Numbered from the stretch's first letter, positions 46,510 through 59,300 are shown. The stretch: 64,000 nt of DNA from Galeopsis tetrahit (GCA_963675135.1 OY776133.1:33501994-33565993); one strand, 5' to 3'. Notes: generated from the letters alone by a model not told the origin. Translations and numbers: made by a program.

Positions 46510-46730
46510 ATCCAACTCAGCACTATCGTCGGATTTCCCCAATTTAACTGAACATATGCTGCACACAAGGGGTAAAACAACGTCGTTTTGATATTTCCGG
46601 CCACTTTGAACGACTTTGGGACATAATTGGAAAAGTTAGCTTGAATTTGGGACGCAATTGAAAATGTTAACTTTTTTGGGACGTTTTTTAAAAAGTTAAA
46701 AAGTTATGGGACGTAAAAAATTTATTTCCC
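46510..46730 (-). repeat. Right terminal inverted repeat of the MULE
   Basis: Inverted copy of 33650-33870 with scattered mismatches. Outermost bases on the minus strand GGGAAATAAATT; TSD TACTAACTT follows at 46731-46739. Confidence 0.9.
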
Positions 46731-46739
46731 TACTAACTT

Positions 46740-47106
46740 GGGTAATATTTCTCTTTAATTAATTGGAATGAAAAGACTTTTAATACATTATTTAGTGATC
46801 AACCCTATAGGAATAAGCACAACACCACTTAAATTGACATCTTGAAACCTATCCTCTCTTAATTGAGTTTTTCTCATATTTCTCTTATTTTTGTGATTTG
46901 CATGAAATTTGCTTTTGATCGAATTTTATTATTGCTTTTTAATTTTTTACTTGTGACAACTTTGGTCGGCAATTATGGGTAATTAAGCACTTAAATTTTC
47001 GATCACGTTTATTTAGAATTCAATCAACAAACTTCATTTCTACACTCCCCTTCTCTGTGGTATCGACTCGTATTTACCATGCTATGATATATATCGTACA
47101 CTTGCA
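46740..47106. other. Background segment between MULE and LINE
   Basis: About 365 bp. The phrase CTCTGTGGTATCGACTCGTA (47055-47074) resembles sequence common near the ends of plant gypsy LTRs, but no LTR pair was found. The last about 17 bases are the left copy of the LINE TSD. Same old background as 32858-33649 and 50948 onward. Confidence 0.3.
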
Positions 47107-49450
47107 GCCAGAGTTAGGTGGATCAGGGAGGGGGATGCAAATTCGAGATTCTTCCACTTAATTTGTCGTATAAAACAGAAACATAATGAAGTCAGAGGGC
47201 TGATCATCAATGGAAGATGGAGTGAAGGGGTCGAGGCCATTAAAACTGGTATTTTTGAATTCTTCAAAAATTCTTACGAGAATTCAGTGGGCAATAGACC
47301 GAGAGTTCAAGGGATTCCGTGCGCTTAGATTGATGCAATGGGGAATGTGGTTCTATGTAGTAGCTTCTTGAGGGAGGAAGTTAGAAAGACGGTTTGAAAA
47401 TGTGGAGCCAACAAAAGTCCAGGTCCTGATGGTTTCAACTTCAAGTTCATTAAAGCTTTTTGGGAGACTTTGGAAGAGGATTTCTATAGAGCCATAACTG
47501 AATTTCACCAAAATTCCAGATTCGTGAAAGGAATTAACGCCACGTTTATCTCCCTCATACCGAAAGTTAAAAATCCGACGGATATTAAGGAATTTAGGCC
47601 AATATTTCTTGTAGGGAGTCTCTATAAGATTATTTCAAAGATGTTAGCCAACAGGATGTCACAAGTGCTGGACCAGGTTATTTCTCTCAATCAATCTGCT
47701 TTCATAGGCCGAAGAAACATCTTGGATAGTGTGGTGATTGCAAATGAAATTGTGGCGGAGGCGAAAGAGAAAAAGAATAGACTGTTCCTGTTTAAATTGG
47801 ATTTTGAGAAAGCTTATGACTCGGTGGATCATGGTTTCGTGCTGGATATGCTCAAATTAATGGGATTTAATACGCAATGGTGCAATTGGATACAAGAATG
47901 TATTAGTTCTGTTTCAGTGTCTATATTGATTAACGGAAGCCCGACGAAGGAGTTCACGATAGAGAAAGGTCTTAGACAAGGCCACTCTCATCTTTCCTTT
48001 TCACTATTGTGGGAGAGTGTCTTAGCAAGATGACGAGGAAAGCTACAGAGCGGGGGATTTTCTGACCTTCTATGGTGGGTAAACAGAAAATCAGAGTGTC
48101 TCACTTACAATTCGCAGACGATACTCTATTCTTCAGGGAGGCAAGCTTGGGGAACATAATGGTTCTCAAGAGTATTTTGAGGACTTTTTAGCTGTGGTCG
48201 GGACTGAAAATTAACTTCAATAAAAGTACTCTCTCCGGGATCAATGTTGGAGATTCTGATATTAAGAATTGGGCTTCTGTACTCAACTGCAAAACGGCAA
48301 CCTTGCCTATCAATTATCTTGGTTTGAAAATCGGTGCAAAGTATGGTTTGGCTTCAAGTTGGAAGGAGGTTACGAACAAACTGGAAAAGCGTTTGAGTTG
48401 CTGGGATGTTAAATCACTTTCGTTCGGGGGCAAAATCATCCTTACTAAATATGTCCTGGCCTATCTCCCAACCTATTCGCTTTCCCTTTCCCGTGCCCCA
48501 ACATGTGTCATAAAATCTTTTCACTCTTTGGAGTAGCTAGGGACCCGAAAGCTAAGCGTATTCCATGGGTAAGTTGGGACATTTTATGCAGGGATAAATT
48601 GAGGGGAGGGCTTGGTATTAGGAATATTGATTTTTTCAATTTAGTGCTTTTAGAAAAATGGTGCTGGAATTTGCTCAATAACAAAGATAATTTGTGGGTG
48701 GAAATTATTACATCTAAATACGAAAGGCGAGGATATCAAACCAGAGAAGACTTTCGAAGAGATTCGAGCTAAAGTACTATATATGGAGTCTTTTTTCTTT
48801 ATCTTTTAGTGGTGGGAGTCCTTATTCGTTTCAGGACCCAGATTATGTTGTAAGAAGTATTTTCAAGATAAAGTTCCTACAATAGTGAACTTGAGAAAGA
48901 GAGGGGCTTATAATCTGAATTTCTCTACAAGCTGCAGGTGGTGCGGCAATGATGAGGAGAACACCACACATCTGTTCGAGGAAAATCTGGAAAAAGATAT
49001 ACACTTGGTTCTATTTGAATTACTCTGAGGGCTAGTTTGGATTGATGGATGGAAAAACATGGGACAAATTAACTCACCCTTCCCTAGAACTATCAGTCCC
49101 ACAAATGCATGGTAAATAGTACAAAATTAGCGGGTCTTGCACTAAACACGGGTCACAATCAATCAAACCAAACGTTTGATTAGTCGGGAATAAAAAGTCA
49201 CTCAGAACTCATGGAGAAAAGGCTGGGGGCAATGGAAGCAAGGGTGGCTGATAATATGGCATTGCACAATCTGGACTCTTTGGAAGAGTAGGAACGCTAC
49301 CTACTTCAATGGGGATTTGTTTGACGAGACTGCAATTTTTGACGAAATAAGACGTGTGTGTCGTTTCAGTGGTTGAAGGCTTACGGCTTAATTTTTTCTT
49401 GGAACTCTCGTGGGGATTGGCCTAGGACTCCAAGAAGCTGCATAAACTGA
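47107..49450 (+). pseudogene. LINE ORF2 remnant: reverse transcriptase and zinc region
   Basis: The reading shifts among frames. 47107-47470: pre-RT segment (RVRWIREGDANSRFFH). 47470-48033: RT fingers/palm with FISLIPKVKNPTDIKEFRP, NQSAFIGRRNILDS, KLDFEKAYDSVDH and INGSPTKEFTIEKGLRQG. A frame change follows, then the catalytic box FADD at about 48112-48123. 48303-48772: thumb and linker (PINYLGLKIG...). 48840-49000: zf-RVT-like CRWCGNDEENTTHLFE. Stops occur at about 47326, 47396, 48190 and elsewhere. The endonuclease domain is absent because of 5' truncation. It is non-functional. Confidence 0.83.
49028..49190. mobile_element. Possible small MITE inside the LINE
   Basis: Inverted ends GTTTGGATTGATGG and, on the other side, CAATCAATCAAACCAAAC. 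The block interrupts LINE coding similarity just after the zinc region, which resumes near 49205. No clean TSD could be fixed (ACTCTGAG on the left, ACTCAGAA on the right). Family unassigned. Confidence 0.35.
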
Positions 49451-49573
49451 GTATTATACTCTGTTTTGGGTTTTGGATTAAGGAAATGTCACTGGTTTTT
49501 CTTTTCTGTTGGTTTTTTTATAATCTCTTTGTTATAACCTATTAATCTTCTTGGGTATTCCTGATACCCGATT

Positions 49574-50898
49574 TGTTGGGATATGAATTCTAAAACAAGT
49601 CATAAATGATGAAAAGATAAGATGAAGTTTTAATAAGCCAAAAGAAGACTTGAATATTTTCTAAGTGTTGACTGATCTAGTCTAGTTATGGAAGTCATCT
49701 TGAACAGATCAGTAGAGTTCACAAGACAAGTACTAGTTCACAAGACAAGTTATGTTTCGAAAGAAAAGTTTAAGTATTTAAAAGACAAGTACGTATTATA
49801 AGTACTTTGTATAATTGTTAGGTTGTTTACTGAGCTATTCGAATTGTATAGAAGCTCGTGTTTCGTTTATATTCGATATAATCATTGTATAGATCTTAAG
49901 TTGACTAAGCTATTTTATAAAGCTTAATGTAATGTAATAAGTCTTGTTAGATTAGATAATAGGACTAGATTAGTGTTCTATTGAAGTCTACAGAAGAAGA
50001 TTTGCGCAAGACAAGAAGAGTAAGAATTGAAGAAGACTCAAAATTTGTCTAAGTGTTGAGACAAGACAAGACATGAAGAATGAAGTCAGTTATTCAAAAC
50101 GCGTGTGAAGATAAAGATTGAAGAGTTAGTTGGAAATAACTAATTAACTGAAAAAACGCGTGGATGGATAAAGATAATCAGTTAAGAGTTAGTTTTCAAG
50201 AAAAGTTGGTTACACAACTGAAAGTTCTTGAAGTTGGAAGCCTATAAATACCCCAAGGTATTGAACGGTTATGACTACTGATACACTGATATACTAAGCG
50301 AATTAAAAGCGTATTCAAAGCAAATTACTCTCAGAGTTATTGAAGATTCAGAAAGAAGCCAGAAGACAACTGAAGAAATCCAGAAGGCTACTACTGAAGA
50401 CAGAGAAGTTTTATTTTTGTTTGTTTGTTTCAAGTTGCTAGATACTTGTAAATCACTAGTAAGATCGAAGATATATCTGGTGGTATATTCGAGAAAATCT
50501 AAGTCTTATTTCTTGGGACTTAAAGCTACAAGAACACACATTACTCTATTGGACGAGTTAATAAGAATATCACAACTGGGTTTGTGAGAGTGGACGTAGA
50601 CAAGTTGTCGAACCACTATAAATCTCATGTTTGATTTACTTTACTGTTTTTATTTGTTGTTTGATTGATTACTTGTTTAATTGATTGAATTACATATCTG
50701 CACAAGACTAGTAGAGTGTTCATAACAGAGTTCACGATTTTTAGTTAAGTATAAACTTGGTTGGGCTCATTGTTTAATTAATTCTGATATTCCGCATTCG
50801 TATTCTGATATATTGAAAGATTTTTGAAAAGTCTATTCACCCCCCCTCTAGACATTTTCACTAGCTTACTCAATATTAAACTCAACTAGGGACCTACA
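49574..50898 (+). repeat. Copia-type solo LTR in the LINE 3' UTR
   Basis: 1,325 bp from TGTTGGGATATG to GGGACCTACA, with exact TSD CGATT at 49569-49573 and 50899-50903. TATAAATA at 50243-50250. The stretch CGAACCACTATAAATCT (about 50610) closely resembles the same place in the E/F LTRs (GAACCACTATAAACTCT), and ATTCCGCA is also shared, suggesting a related copia lineage. No internal region, so the element was lost by LTR-LTR recombination. Confidence 0.85.
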
Positions 50899-51824
50899 CG
50901 ATTAATAAATTTTGTCATATCCAAAAAAAATATACCGTACACTTGCAATTGTATTTTTTAGTGTTGTAAAATACGTGAACATGTGTATATCATGAAAGTG
51001 AACAACATAGTTAATTTTCTTTTACTCTTCTTGCATCGATACTGGTTGATAGTTGAGACTGGATTATTTTTGTTTGGAGGATTTATATTTTTTATATTTT
51101 AATTTCTTCGAATATTTAATCTTGATGTCACCATGTGAAAAGAAAAAAAAAAAATAATGTAGAAATTATTATAACTTCAATAATATTAAATATCATGTCT
51201 TTTTAATTTGTATGTAAATTTATTCAAAATTATCTTAGTGGAAACTGTAGAATATAATACGACACGTGTGTAGCACGTACGTGTGTCTAGTACGTTCTAC
51301 AATTTCGAGAGAATCTTCTTTTACTTCTTTTTCTTCAAAAAAAAAAAAACTTCTTTTACAAGTGTTTTTTAATTTATTTATTTATTTTTACAGAAATCCA
51401 CATTTCGAAATCTCTTAAATTTTAAGGACAAAAGTATACTATCAATTAAAAAATATTCTAGTCAATTTTCTCAAAAAACTAGGTGTCCAAAACTTTTGTA
51501 ATTGTAATAGCACATATTTTTTACCTTGCAGCTGGTGATAATGTTTTGATATAGCATGATTTTGACATACCTGGGAGTCAAAAAAAAAAATATTTTAATT
51601 AATTTAACTCGTATTGATCCGAATATGATCCTTAAATTTTTACCCCAAAATCAACTTAATTAACTATATTTCATGTAAGTGTTTTCGAATAAAAATATAT
51701 TTATATACTTTTTTTCTCATCGTTTATATGCATATTTACAGTTGTTAGAACTTTTTAATTAACACAGAGAAAATTAAACCTCACATGAACCCTACATGTT
51801 CCATCCGTCGAAAAATAATACTCT

Positions 51825-51960
51825 CTCCGTCTCATACTAGATTACCTATTTACTAAAATGATTGGTCTCATAATAGATTACCTATTTACTAAAATGATTT
51901 TTCTCATACTAGATCACTTATTTGCTAAAATGATTTGTCTCATACTAGATTACCCATTAC
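51825..51960. repeat. Tandem repeat of a 36-bp unit at a MITE-like end
   Basis: Four imperfect copies of a unit starting TCTCATACTAGATTACC and ending ACTAAAATGATT. It starts right after ACTCTCTCCG, similar to Stowaway/MITE termini. A degraded opposite end may lie near 52195-52212. No spacers of unrelated sequence, so it is not CRISPR-like. Confidence 0.6.
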
Positions 51961-52421
51961 CATACAAAATTATAAAACTATCACATCCCCTGTTAGTTTA
52001 ACTAACACACAACCCCCCCCCCCCCTAAATACCTTTTATTTATCATAAATGTGAATACTTTATTACTCAATTTTATATTTCACAATATATACTTTATTAG
52101 TTGAAAGACTTTTATACCTCTAATTTATTTTATTTATAATATTAATAAATAATTTACACATCGAAACTAACACCAAAAGCAAATAGATAAATAAGTATGA
52201 AACCGAAGAAGTAAAAAATTGGCTAATTATATTCAGAATTTAAACTTTAAAAATTCGTCGGCTCTTCAAATGTCTCCTCTGGCGAACGGTAAATATTGAA
52301 TGTCTTCACACCACACTAAATAGCCTTTTGTTTTGTTTGTGCTTGATTTGAAGTTTTATGTTCTGGGTTCGTGGTTGGTAAAATAATTTCAGAAATTTTT
52401 TATTAGACTTATAAAATAATA

Positions 52422-52703
52422 CTCCCTTCGTCCCATAAATATCTTCACATGTGAAGTGACACGTGTAATAATTAAGAAAAATAAATTTCGTGGGGATTTT
52501 GAGGGGTAATTTTGTAAACCTTTATGTATAAATTAAATAAATTAGTTGAATTTTGTATAAGAGTGGAGAAAAAGCAATGATATTTGTGTAAATTTGAGGA
52601 TATTGTGAAGACTGAATATATAAAAGGTTTTATTTTAAAAGTGTGAAAGTAATTGTAGAACATATTGAAAAAGAAAATGTAAAAGTAATTGAGGAACGGA
52701 GAG
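52422..52703. mobile_element. Stowaway-like MITE
   Basis: 282 bp; left CTCCCTTCGTCCCA, right inverted partner GAACGGAGAG, TA on both sides (52420-52421 and 52704-52705). Internally related to the MITE at 53598-53906 (shared GAGGGGTAATT and GTGTGAAAGTAATTG). It belongs to the same family, with eroded termini. Confidence 0.75.
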
Positions 52704-53335
52704 TATATATTTTTTCAAAGATATTGCACAATATAATATTCTACAAAACATCAACTCATTTAAAATATTATTGATTAACAAATAAATTTAGATTAGAGTA
52801 AACAAATTATAAAAAACTCAAAAGTTCAATTTTTTAAGTTAAAATAAAATTGAAAATACAATATTATTTAAGTTTCGTATCAAAAAAAATTATTCAACGC
52901 AATCCACCAACTTCAATCATAATATTGAAATCTTATTTTGAAAAAAAAAAAAAACTGATTGGGTCAATTTGACATAAGCCCATGCCCATCAGATCTTTTG
53001 GGTCAGTGGGTCGGATCAATCAGTCCTTTTTTTTTTTTTCGAGCCCAATCCATACTAAAGTTCGGGTTAGTTGAGCTAGACCATTGAATCGAGCCCAAAT
53101 TTCTAACCCTAATTAAAAAAAGGAAATAATTAAAGTCTCTAATTCAATTTTGTTGCTACTCTATTGAACATATAATCCCTTAAAAGATAATAGATCATTT
53201 CAGAACAATTATTAATTATTCTCATGAAAGTAGAGCAAAATAGCATGAAATAGTGGGTAAATACATATACCGGGCTTTGGCTCTATAATAAAAAGGCCGT
53301 AGTGCAGCCACAGGCTCTTATAATTAACGACACAT

Positions 53336-56300
53336 CTATAAGCAGCTTCCTCCAGCATTTGCACAAGAAGCTGTTGCTGCTTTATCTTTATATGTAAGGT
53401 TAATTTGATCCAATGTAATTCCAGTGCATGGCTCTCTTTTACTGCACTCTAAATTTACTGCAACTTCTGATGCTGATGTTCCATGTATGTCTTCATATTT
53501 CACATCCGTAATTTTCACACCTGATGCCTAAACAAAAATTCAAGGACATTATTATATAATTTCAACGTTCATTAAATTATTCGGATTATAAGTAATACTT
53601 CATCCGTTCCAGGATTACTTTCATATGTAGATGGACATGCATATTAAAAGAGTACTAATAATAATGAGTGAAGTTTTGAGGGGTAATTCTGTAAAACTTT
53701 TATATATAAAGTAAAAAAAAGAGTTGACTTGTGTGTACATGTGAGTCAAAAGTAATGACATTTTGTGTAAAATTGAGAATATTGTGAGGGTGAAGTTTAT
53801 AAAGGGTTTTACATATTAATTAAGGGTGTGAAAATTATTGTGGAACGTCCCGAAAAGAGATCGAAGTGTGAAAGTAATTGCGAGATTGAGATTGAGATTG
53901 AGGGAGTATTGAATATAGAATTGTGAGGTTTATCTCAAATCATCCTAGACTAGACGAGTGCTACTCGTCTTGTGAAGATCAGGTAGATTCTACTCTACTA
54001 CTGTACTCGTCTGTTGGGCAGATCAGTCGAGGTACTTAGTCGATAGAAGTCTTCTGAAGGACTCAGCTGTTGGGCGTATCAGCTGGTAGAGTCAGACAAG
54101 TTAACTCAGACCAGATCAGATGAGTTGGAGGAGTCCAAACAGATGAGATGGGTGTTGCGAAGGACAAGACGAGTTGGGAAGACCAGACAAGTAGAGGTCT
54201 GACCAGACTAGTTGAGTTCTGTTAGCAGGGTTAATTTTTGGCTAAGTATGGAGTCGTCTTGTCTTGCGAAGACAAGTGAAGGGCAAGGAGGTCAATTCAG
54301 ATTGGGTCACGCTGAAGGTGTGAGTTTGTTACACGGTTGTAACAGAATCCACGTGGCAACAGAGCACGCTTTCAACACACGCTGCAATCACCCTTGACAA
54401 CCTATAAATACCCCTATACTTGTAATTGTAATTCTTTGACGCGTACGAGCATTCGTTTTGAGAGTTGAGAGTTCACGAGTGAAGTGAGGATAAATCTTTT
54501 TCCGAGTGATGAGTGTGTAAACATCTCTTGAACTAATCAAATTGAAGTCGTGTGTCCAGTGGATGTAGATCACGTTGATCGAACCACTTAAATCTTCTTG
54601 TGCTCTGTTTTTCGTTTTCGTTTATATTTGTGAATTGCCATGCTTTCGTTGGATTGATCTGTGGCCGATTATTTTACTTATGATTGGAGACGTCTAATCG
54701 GAGTTGAATTATCATTCGACAATCGTAACAATTGGCGCCGTCTGTGGGAACGATCGGGATCGAGAGGAATCGATTGTCAGCCATTAATCAACTGCCAGTT
54801 CGAAGATGGAGAATTCGACCAAGTATAATATTGAGAAGTTCTCAGGCACGGGTGACTTTGGGCTGTGGAGAGTCAAGATGCAGGCTCTCCTAGAACAGCA
54901 AGGCTTGTTCGACGTGCTCGAAGAATCTACAGCCCCAACTGAGGAATCTGCCTCCGTTGCTGCTGAAAGGAGCAAGATGCTCAGGAAAGCTCGAAGCACT
55001 ATTCTTCTCTGCCTTGGTGATAAGGTTCTGAGAGAGGTGGCTAAAGAGAAAACCGCGAAAGAGGTCTGGGACAAGCTAGGTAAACTCTACATGGTTAAAA
55101 CCTTAGCTAACCGTCTCTATTCGAAACAGAAGCTGTATGCCTTCAGAATGGTGGATGACAAACCCATTCCGGATCAGCTTGATGAGTTCAATAGAATTCT
55201 TGATGATCTAGAGAATTTAGATGTCAAGTTAGAGGAAGAGGATAAGGCTCTGATTCTATTGAGTGCTCTCCCTAAGTCCTTTGAAATCTTAAAGGATACC
55301 ATCTTGTATGGTAGGAAGGAAAGTATTACATTGGAGGATGTAATGCTGGCTGTCAAGTCCAAGCTGCTGCACAACAAAACGTCTCAAGTAGACAAGGTCA
55401 GTAGCGGAGAAGGATTGGCAATCAGAGGTGGCCAGAGGCGATCTGGTGCCAAGAAGGGGTCTAGTCAACCCAAAGGAGCTGATAAGGGAAAATCAGCTGT
55501 GTCCAATCAAGGTGAGGCAGTGTGCTACCATTGCAACAAACCTGGGCACTATAAGAATGCTTGTCATAAATACAAGCAGTTCTTGAGGAAATCTGGTGCC
55601 AATACCTCTAATGACAAGAATCAAGCTAATCAGACTCAAGTTGAGAAGGAGCAAGAAGGCTACGAGTCTGCTCAAGCGCTAACCATCACATCCTCTACAG
55701 AACAGCAAGCATGGATCCTTGATTCAGGGTGTTCTTTCCATATGACTCCAAGACGAGATTGGTTTCATGACTTCAAGCAACAGAAGGGCGGTTCTGTTCT
55801 GCTTGGGAATGATCACACTTGCAAAGTTGTTGGAGAAGGTAGTGTTCACCTGAAGATGTACGATGGGGTAGTAAGAATACTCAAGAGTGTTAGGTACGTA
55901 CCTGAACTCAAGAGGAATTTGATCTCACTTGGGATGCTGGATTCTATGGGCTATAAATTCCAGTCGGCTGATGGAGAGCTCAGTGTGTCAAAAGGGGAGC
56001 TGACTGTCCTGAAAGGCGAGAGAAGGAGTGATCTCTACTTTCTTAAGGGAGAAACGGTAGCTGGTAGATCAGATGTAGCGAAGGTGCAAGACAACTCGAT
56101 GTTGTGGCACAAAAGACTAGCTCACGTAGGCGAGAAGGGCCTAGTGGAGTTGTCTAAACAAGGTCTGCTTGGCAAAGACAAGATCACTCAACTCGACTTG
56201 TGTGAGTCTTGTATTCTTGGTAAGTCCAAGAGACTTAAGTTTGGTAAGGGTGTTCACTCTACCAATGGGATCATGGACTATGTCCATTCTGATCTATGGG

Positions 56301-59300
56301 GGCCAGCAAGGAATCAGACGAGGTCTGGTGGTAAATACTTCTTGTCTATCATAGACGACTACTCAAGAAAGGTGTGGGTGTCTATTCTCAAGTCGAAATC
56401 AGAAGCATTTGAGAAATTCAAGGAATGGCTCATTGAATGTGAAAATGTCACAGGCAAGACTCTCAAACATTTGAGAACTGATAATGGTCTGGAGTACCTA
56501 TCAGACGAGTTCAATGCGTTCTGCAAATCGAAAGGAATAGTACGGCATAGGACTGTGCCAGGGACCCCTCAGCAAAACGGTGTTGCTGAGAGGATGAACC
56601 AGACACTACTTGAGAGAGTCAGGTGTATGTTGAACTCGTCTTGTCTGCCAAAGGTGTTTTGGGGAGAGGCAGTGTCTACTGCAGCCTACTTGATAAACAG
56701 AAGTCCTTCCTCGGCTGTGCAATACAAAACCCCAGAGGAGTTGTGGTCTGGACGTGCAGCTGATTACAATCATTTGAAGGTATTTGGATGTCAAGCTTAT
56801 GCTCATGTCAAGCAAGATAAGCTTGAGCCTCGAGCATTGCGATGCGTGTTTGTTGGGTATCCTTCAGGCGTGAAAGGATACAGGTTATGGTGCCTCGAAG
56901 CTGGGATGCAGAAATGTATAATCAGTAGAGATGTTACGTTTGATGAGAGTCGGATGCCTCTATCAGAACAGACTAGTACGAGTACTAGTGCAGCTGATAA
57001 CCAACCAGACGAGACACAAGTCGAGGTGGAGCAAGTTGACTCCACAAGACCAGTTGGAGATGATATTGATCCAGATGAGGAGGGCGATCCTCAAAGTGAG
57101 AATGATCTTCAACATTATCAGCTGGCACGGGACAGAACCAGACGAGAAGTCCACCCACCTCAGAGGTATGGTCAAGCTGACATAGTCTCATTTGCATTAT
57201 GCGCAGCTCTTGAGGTGGAGTCTCTGGAGCCGAAGTCTTATTCAGAAGCCATCAGCTGCCACGACAAGGAGAAGTGGATAGTTGCTATGGAGGAGGAGCT
57301 GCTTTCTCTGAACAAGAACCAGACATGGGAGATTGTTCAGAGGCCCAAGAATAAGAAGTTGGTTGGGTGCAAGTGGATCTATAAAAAGAAGGTGGAGGCT
57401 CAGAGGGGTGGCAGACTTAGATACAAGGCGAGGCTTGTAGCTAAGGGATTTACACAGAAAGAAGGTATCGATTTCAATGAAATCTTCTCACCTGTTGTGA
57501 AGCATTGTAGCATCAGAATCTTGTTAGCTATGGTTGCTCAATATGAATTGGAGCTACATCAGATGGATGTGACCACAGCTTTCTTACATGGATCTCTAGA
57601 CGAGAGGATCTACATGAAGTTACCAGAAGGGTTGGACATAGAAGAAGGGGAAGACAAGGTCTGTCTATTGAAGAAGTCCCTCTATGGCCTCAAACAAAGC
57701 CCTAGACAATGGTACTTGAGATTTGATGAGTACATTTGCTCAGCTGGTTTTACAAGGAGTTTGTATGACAGCTGCGTCTATTTCAGACGGGTTGGGACTG
57801 GTGTTACCTATCTTCTGTTGTATGTTGATGACATGTTAATAGCAGGCGAGTCTATTGACAGTGTTAATCAAGTTAAGGAGATCCTCAAACAGGAGTTTGA
57901 GATGAAAGATCTTGGTGAAGCCAAAGTGATTCTTGGGATGGAGATCAGTAGACTAGACGGGTCTATTCTGCTGAGTCAACCTACTTATCTTCAGAAGGTG
58001 TTAGAGAGGTTCAGAATGCATAAGGCAAAGACTGTCTCTACTCCTATTGGCCAACATCATCGTTTGTCCAATCAGATGAGTCCCAGGAACAGCCAAGAGC
58101 GAACTCAGATGAGCAAGATACCTTATGCCAGTGCTGTAGGGAGTCTAATGTATGCTATGGTGTGTTGTAGACCAGACTTGACTCATGCTATGAGTGTGAT
58201 CAGCAGATATATGAGTGATCCAGGCTTAAGCCATTGGGAAACGGTTAAGTGGGTTATGAGATATGTTCTGGGATCAGCACAGACGGGTCTGAAATTTCAG
58301 AAGATGCCAAGTGAGGGGGATGCACTTGTGGGATACGTGGATGCAGATTACGCAGCCAATGTTGACACTCGGAAATCCTTAACAGGATATGTGTTCACTC
58401 TATTTGGTACGGCAGTGTCGTGGAGGTCTATTCATCAATCCGTAGTTGCATTGTCTACTACTGAAGCGGAGTACGTGGCCTTGACTGAGGCAGTTAAGGA
58501 AAGCATGTGGCTGAAAGGGATTCTTAAGGAATTTGGTTTATCTCAGAACAGTGTGACTGTCTTCTGTGATAATCAAAGCGCAATACATCTCGCAAAGCAT
58601 CAGGGGTATCACGAGAGAACCAAACACATTGATGTGAAGCTGTACTTTGTGAGAGATATTGTGGAGAAGGGGAGCGTCCAAGTGGTTAAGATAGCTACTG
58701 AGGAGAACCCTGCTGATGCATTTACTAAGGCATTACCAAATGAGAAGTTTGGTTTATGTCTTAGGTCAGTTGGTTTGCATTAGTGACCTCTGCGGAGAAG
58801 GCTACTTGTCTGGTGGAGGCAGATTAGTAGTAGAATCTGTCCTTTGAGAAGGATAGATCGGAGCTGTTAGTTCAAGGTGGAGATTTTGAGCTAAAGGTGG
58901 AGAATTGTGAGGTTTATCTCAAATCATCCTAGACTAGACGAGTGCTACTCGTCTTGTGAAGATCAGGTAGATTCTACTCTACTACTGTACTCGTCTGTTG
59001 GGCAGATCAGTCGAGGTACTTAGTCGATAGAAGTCTTCTGAAGGACTCAGCTGTTGGGCGTATCAGCTGGTAGAGTCAGACAAGTTAACTCAGACCAGAT
59101 CAGATGAGTTGGAGGAGTCCAAACAGATGAGATGGGTGTTGCGAAGGACAAGACGAGTTGGGAAGACCAGACAAGTAGAGGTCTGACCAGACTAGTTGAG
59201 TTCTGTTAGCAGGGTTAATTTTTGGCTAAGTATGGAGTCGTCTTGTCTTGCGAAGACAAGTGAAGGGCAAGGAGGTCAATTCAGATTGGGTCACGCTGAA

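Larger units (their letters stand above)
33650..46730 (-). mobile_element. Mutator-like element (MULE) with long TIRs, hosting a copia element
   Basis: Terminal inverted repeats of about 221 bp lie at 33650-33870 and 46510-46730. They share long blocks such as AAATAAATTTTTTACG and GGCCGGAAATATCAAAACGA. The exact 9-bp TSD TACTAACTT lies at 33641-33649 and 46731-46739. A 9-bp TSD plus long TIRs and an internal MudrA-type transposase gene define a MULE. Removing the nested copia (37506-46015) leaves about 4.6 kb. The TIRs have diverged from each other at scattered positions and the transposase is broken, so the element is old and immobile on its own. Confidence 0.92.
47107..50930 (+). mobile_element. 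5'-truncated L1-type LINE, carrying a solo LTR
   Basis: Imperfect direct repeats of about 17 bp (TATATCGTACACTTGCA at 47090-47106 and TATACCGTACACTTGCA at 50931-50947) flank it. The right copy is preceded by a short A tract (50923-50930). The 5' end starts in the middle of ORF2, as is usual for incompletely reverse-transcribed LINEs. A copia-type solo LTR at 49574-50898 sits in the 3' UTR. Without it the LINE is about 2.5 kb. Confidence 0.83.
50948..53335. other. AT-rich spacer with MITE remnants
   Basis: No gene seen. Long A and T runs, one C run (52013-52025), and small repeats described separately (51825-51960, 52422-52703). Around 52970-53110 there is a GC-richer block with GGGTCAGTGGGTCGG and CGAGCCCAAT that looks like a degraded transposon end. 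The right end adjoins the polygalacturonase stop codon and would hold its 3' UTR. Confidence 0.55.

Noticed and set aside
47470..48033. Reverse transcriptase ORF considered as part of a group II intron or a host gene
   Set aside because: The sequence order, zf-RVT region, A tract and TSD all match an L1-type LINE.
51825..51960. Array of direct repeats resembling a CRISPR array
   Set aside because: Units are contiguous with no spacers, the context is a plant MITE end, and there are no cas genes.
54731..54752. Gypsy assignment for the element at 53922 because of its TGGCGCC primer site
   Set aside because: Integrase precedes reverse transcriptase and gag resembles Tnt1, so it is copia.
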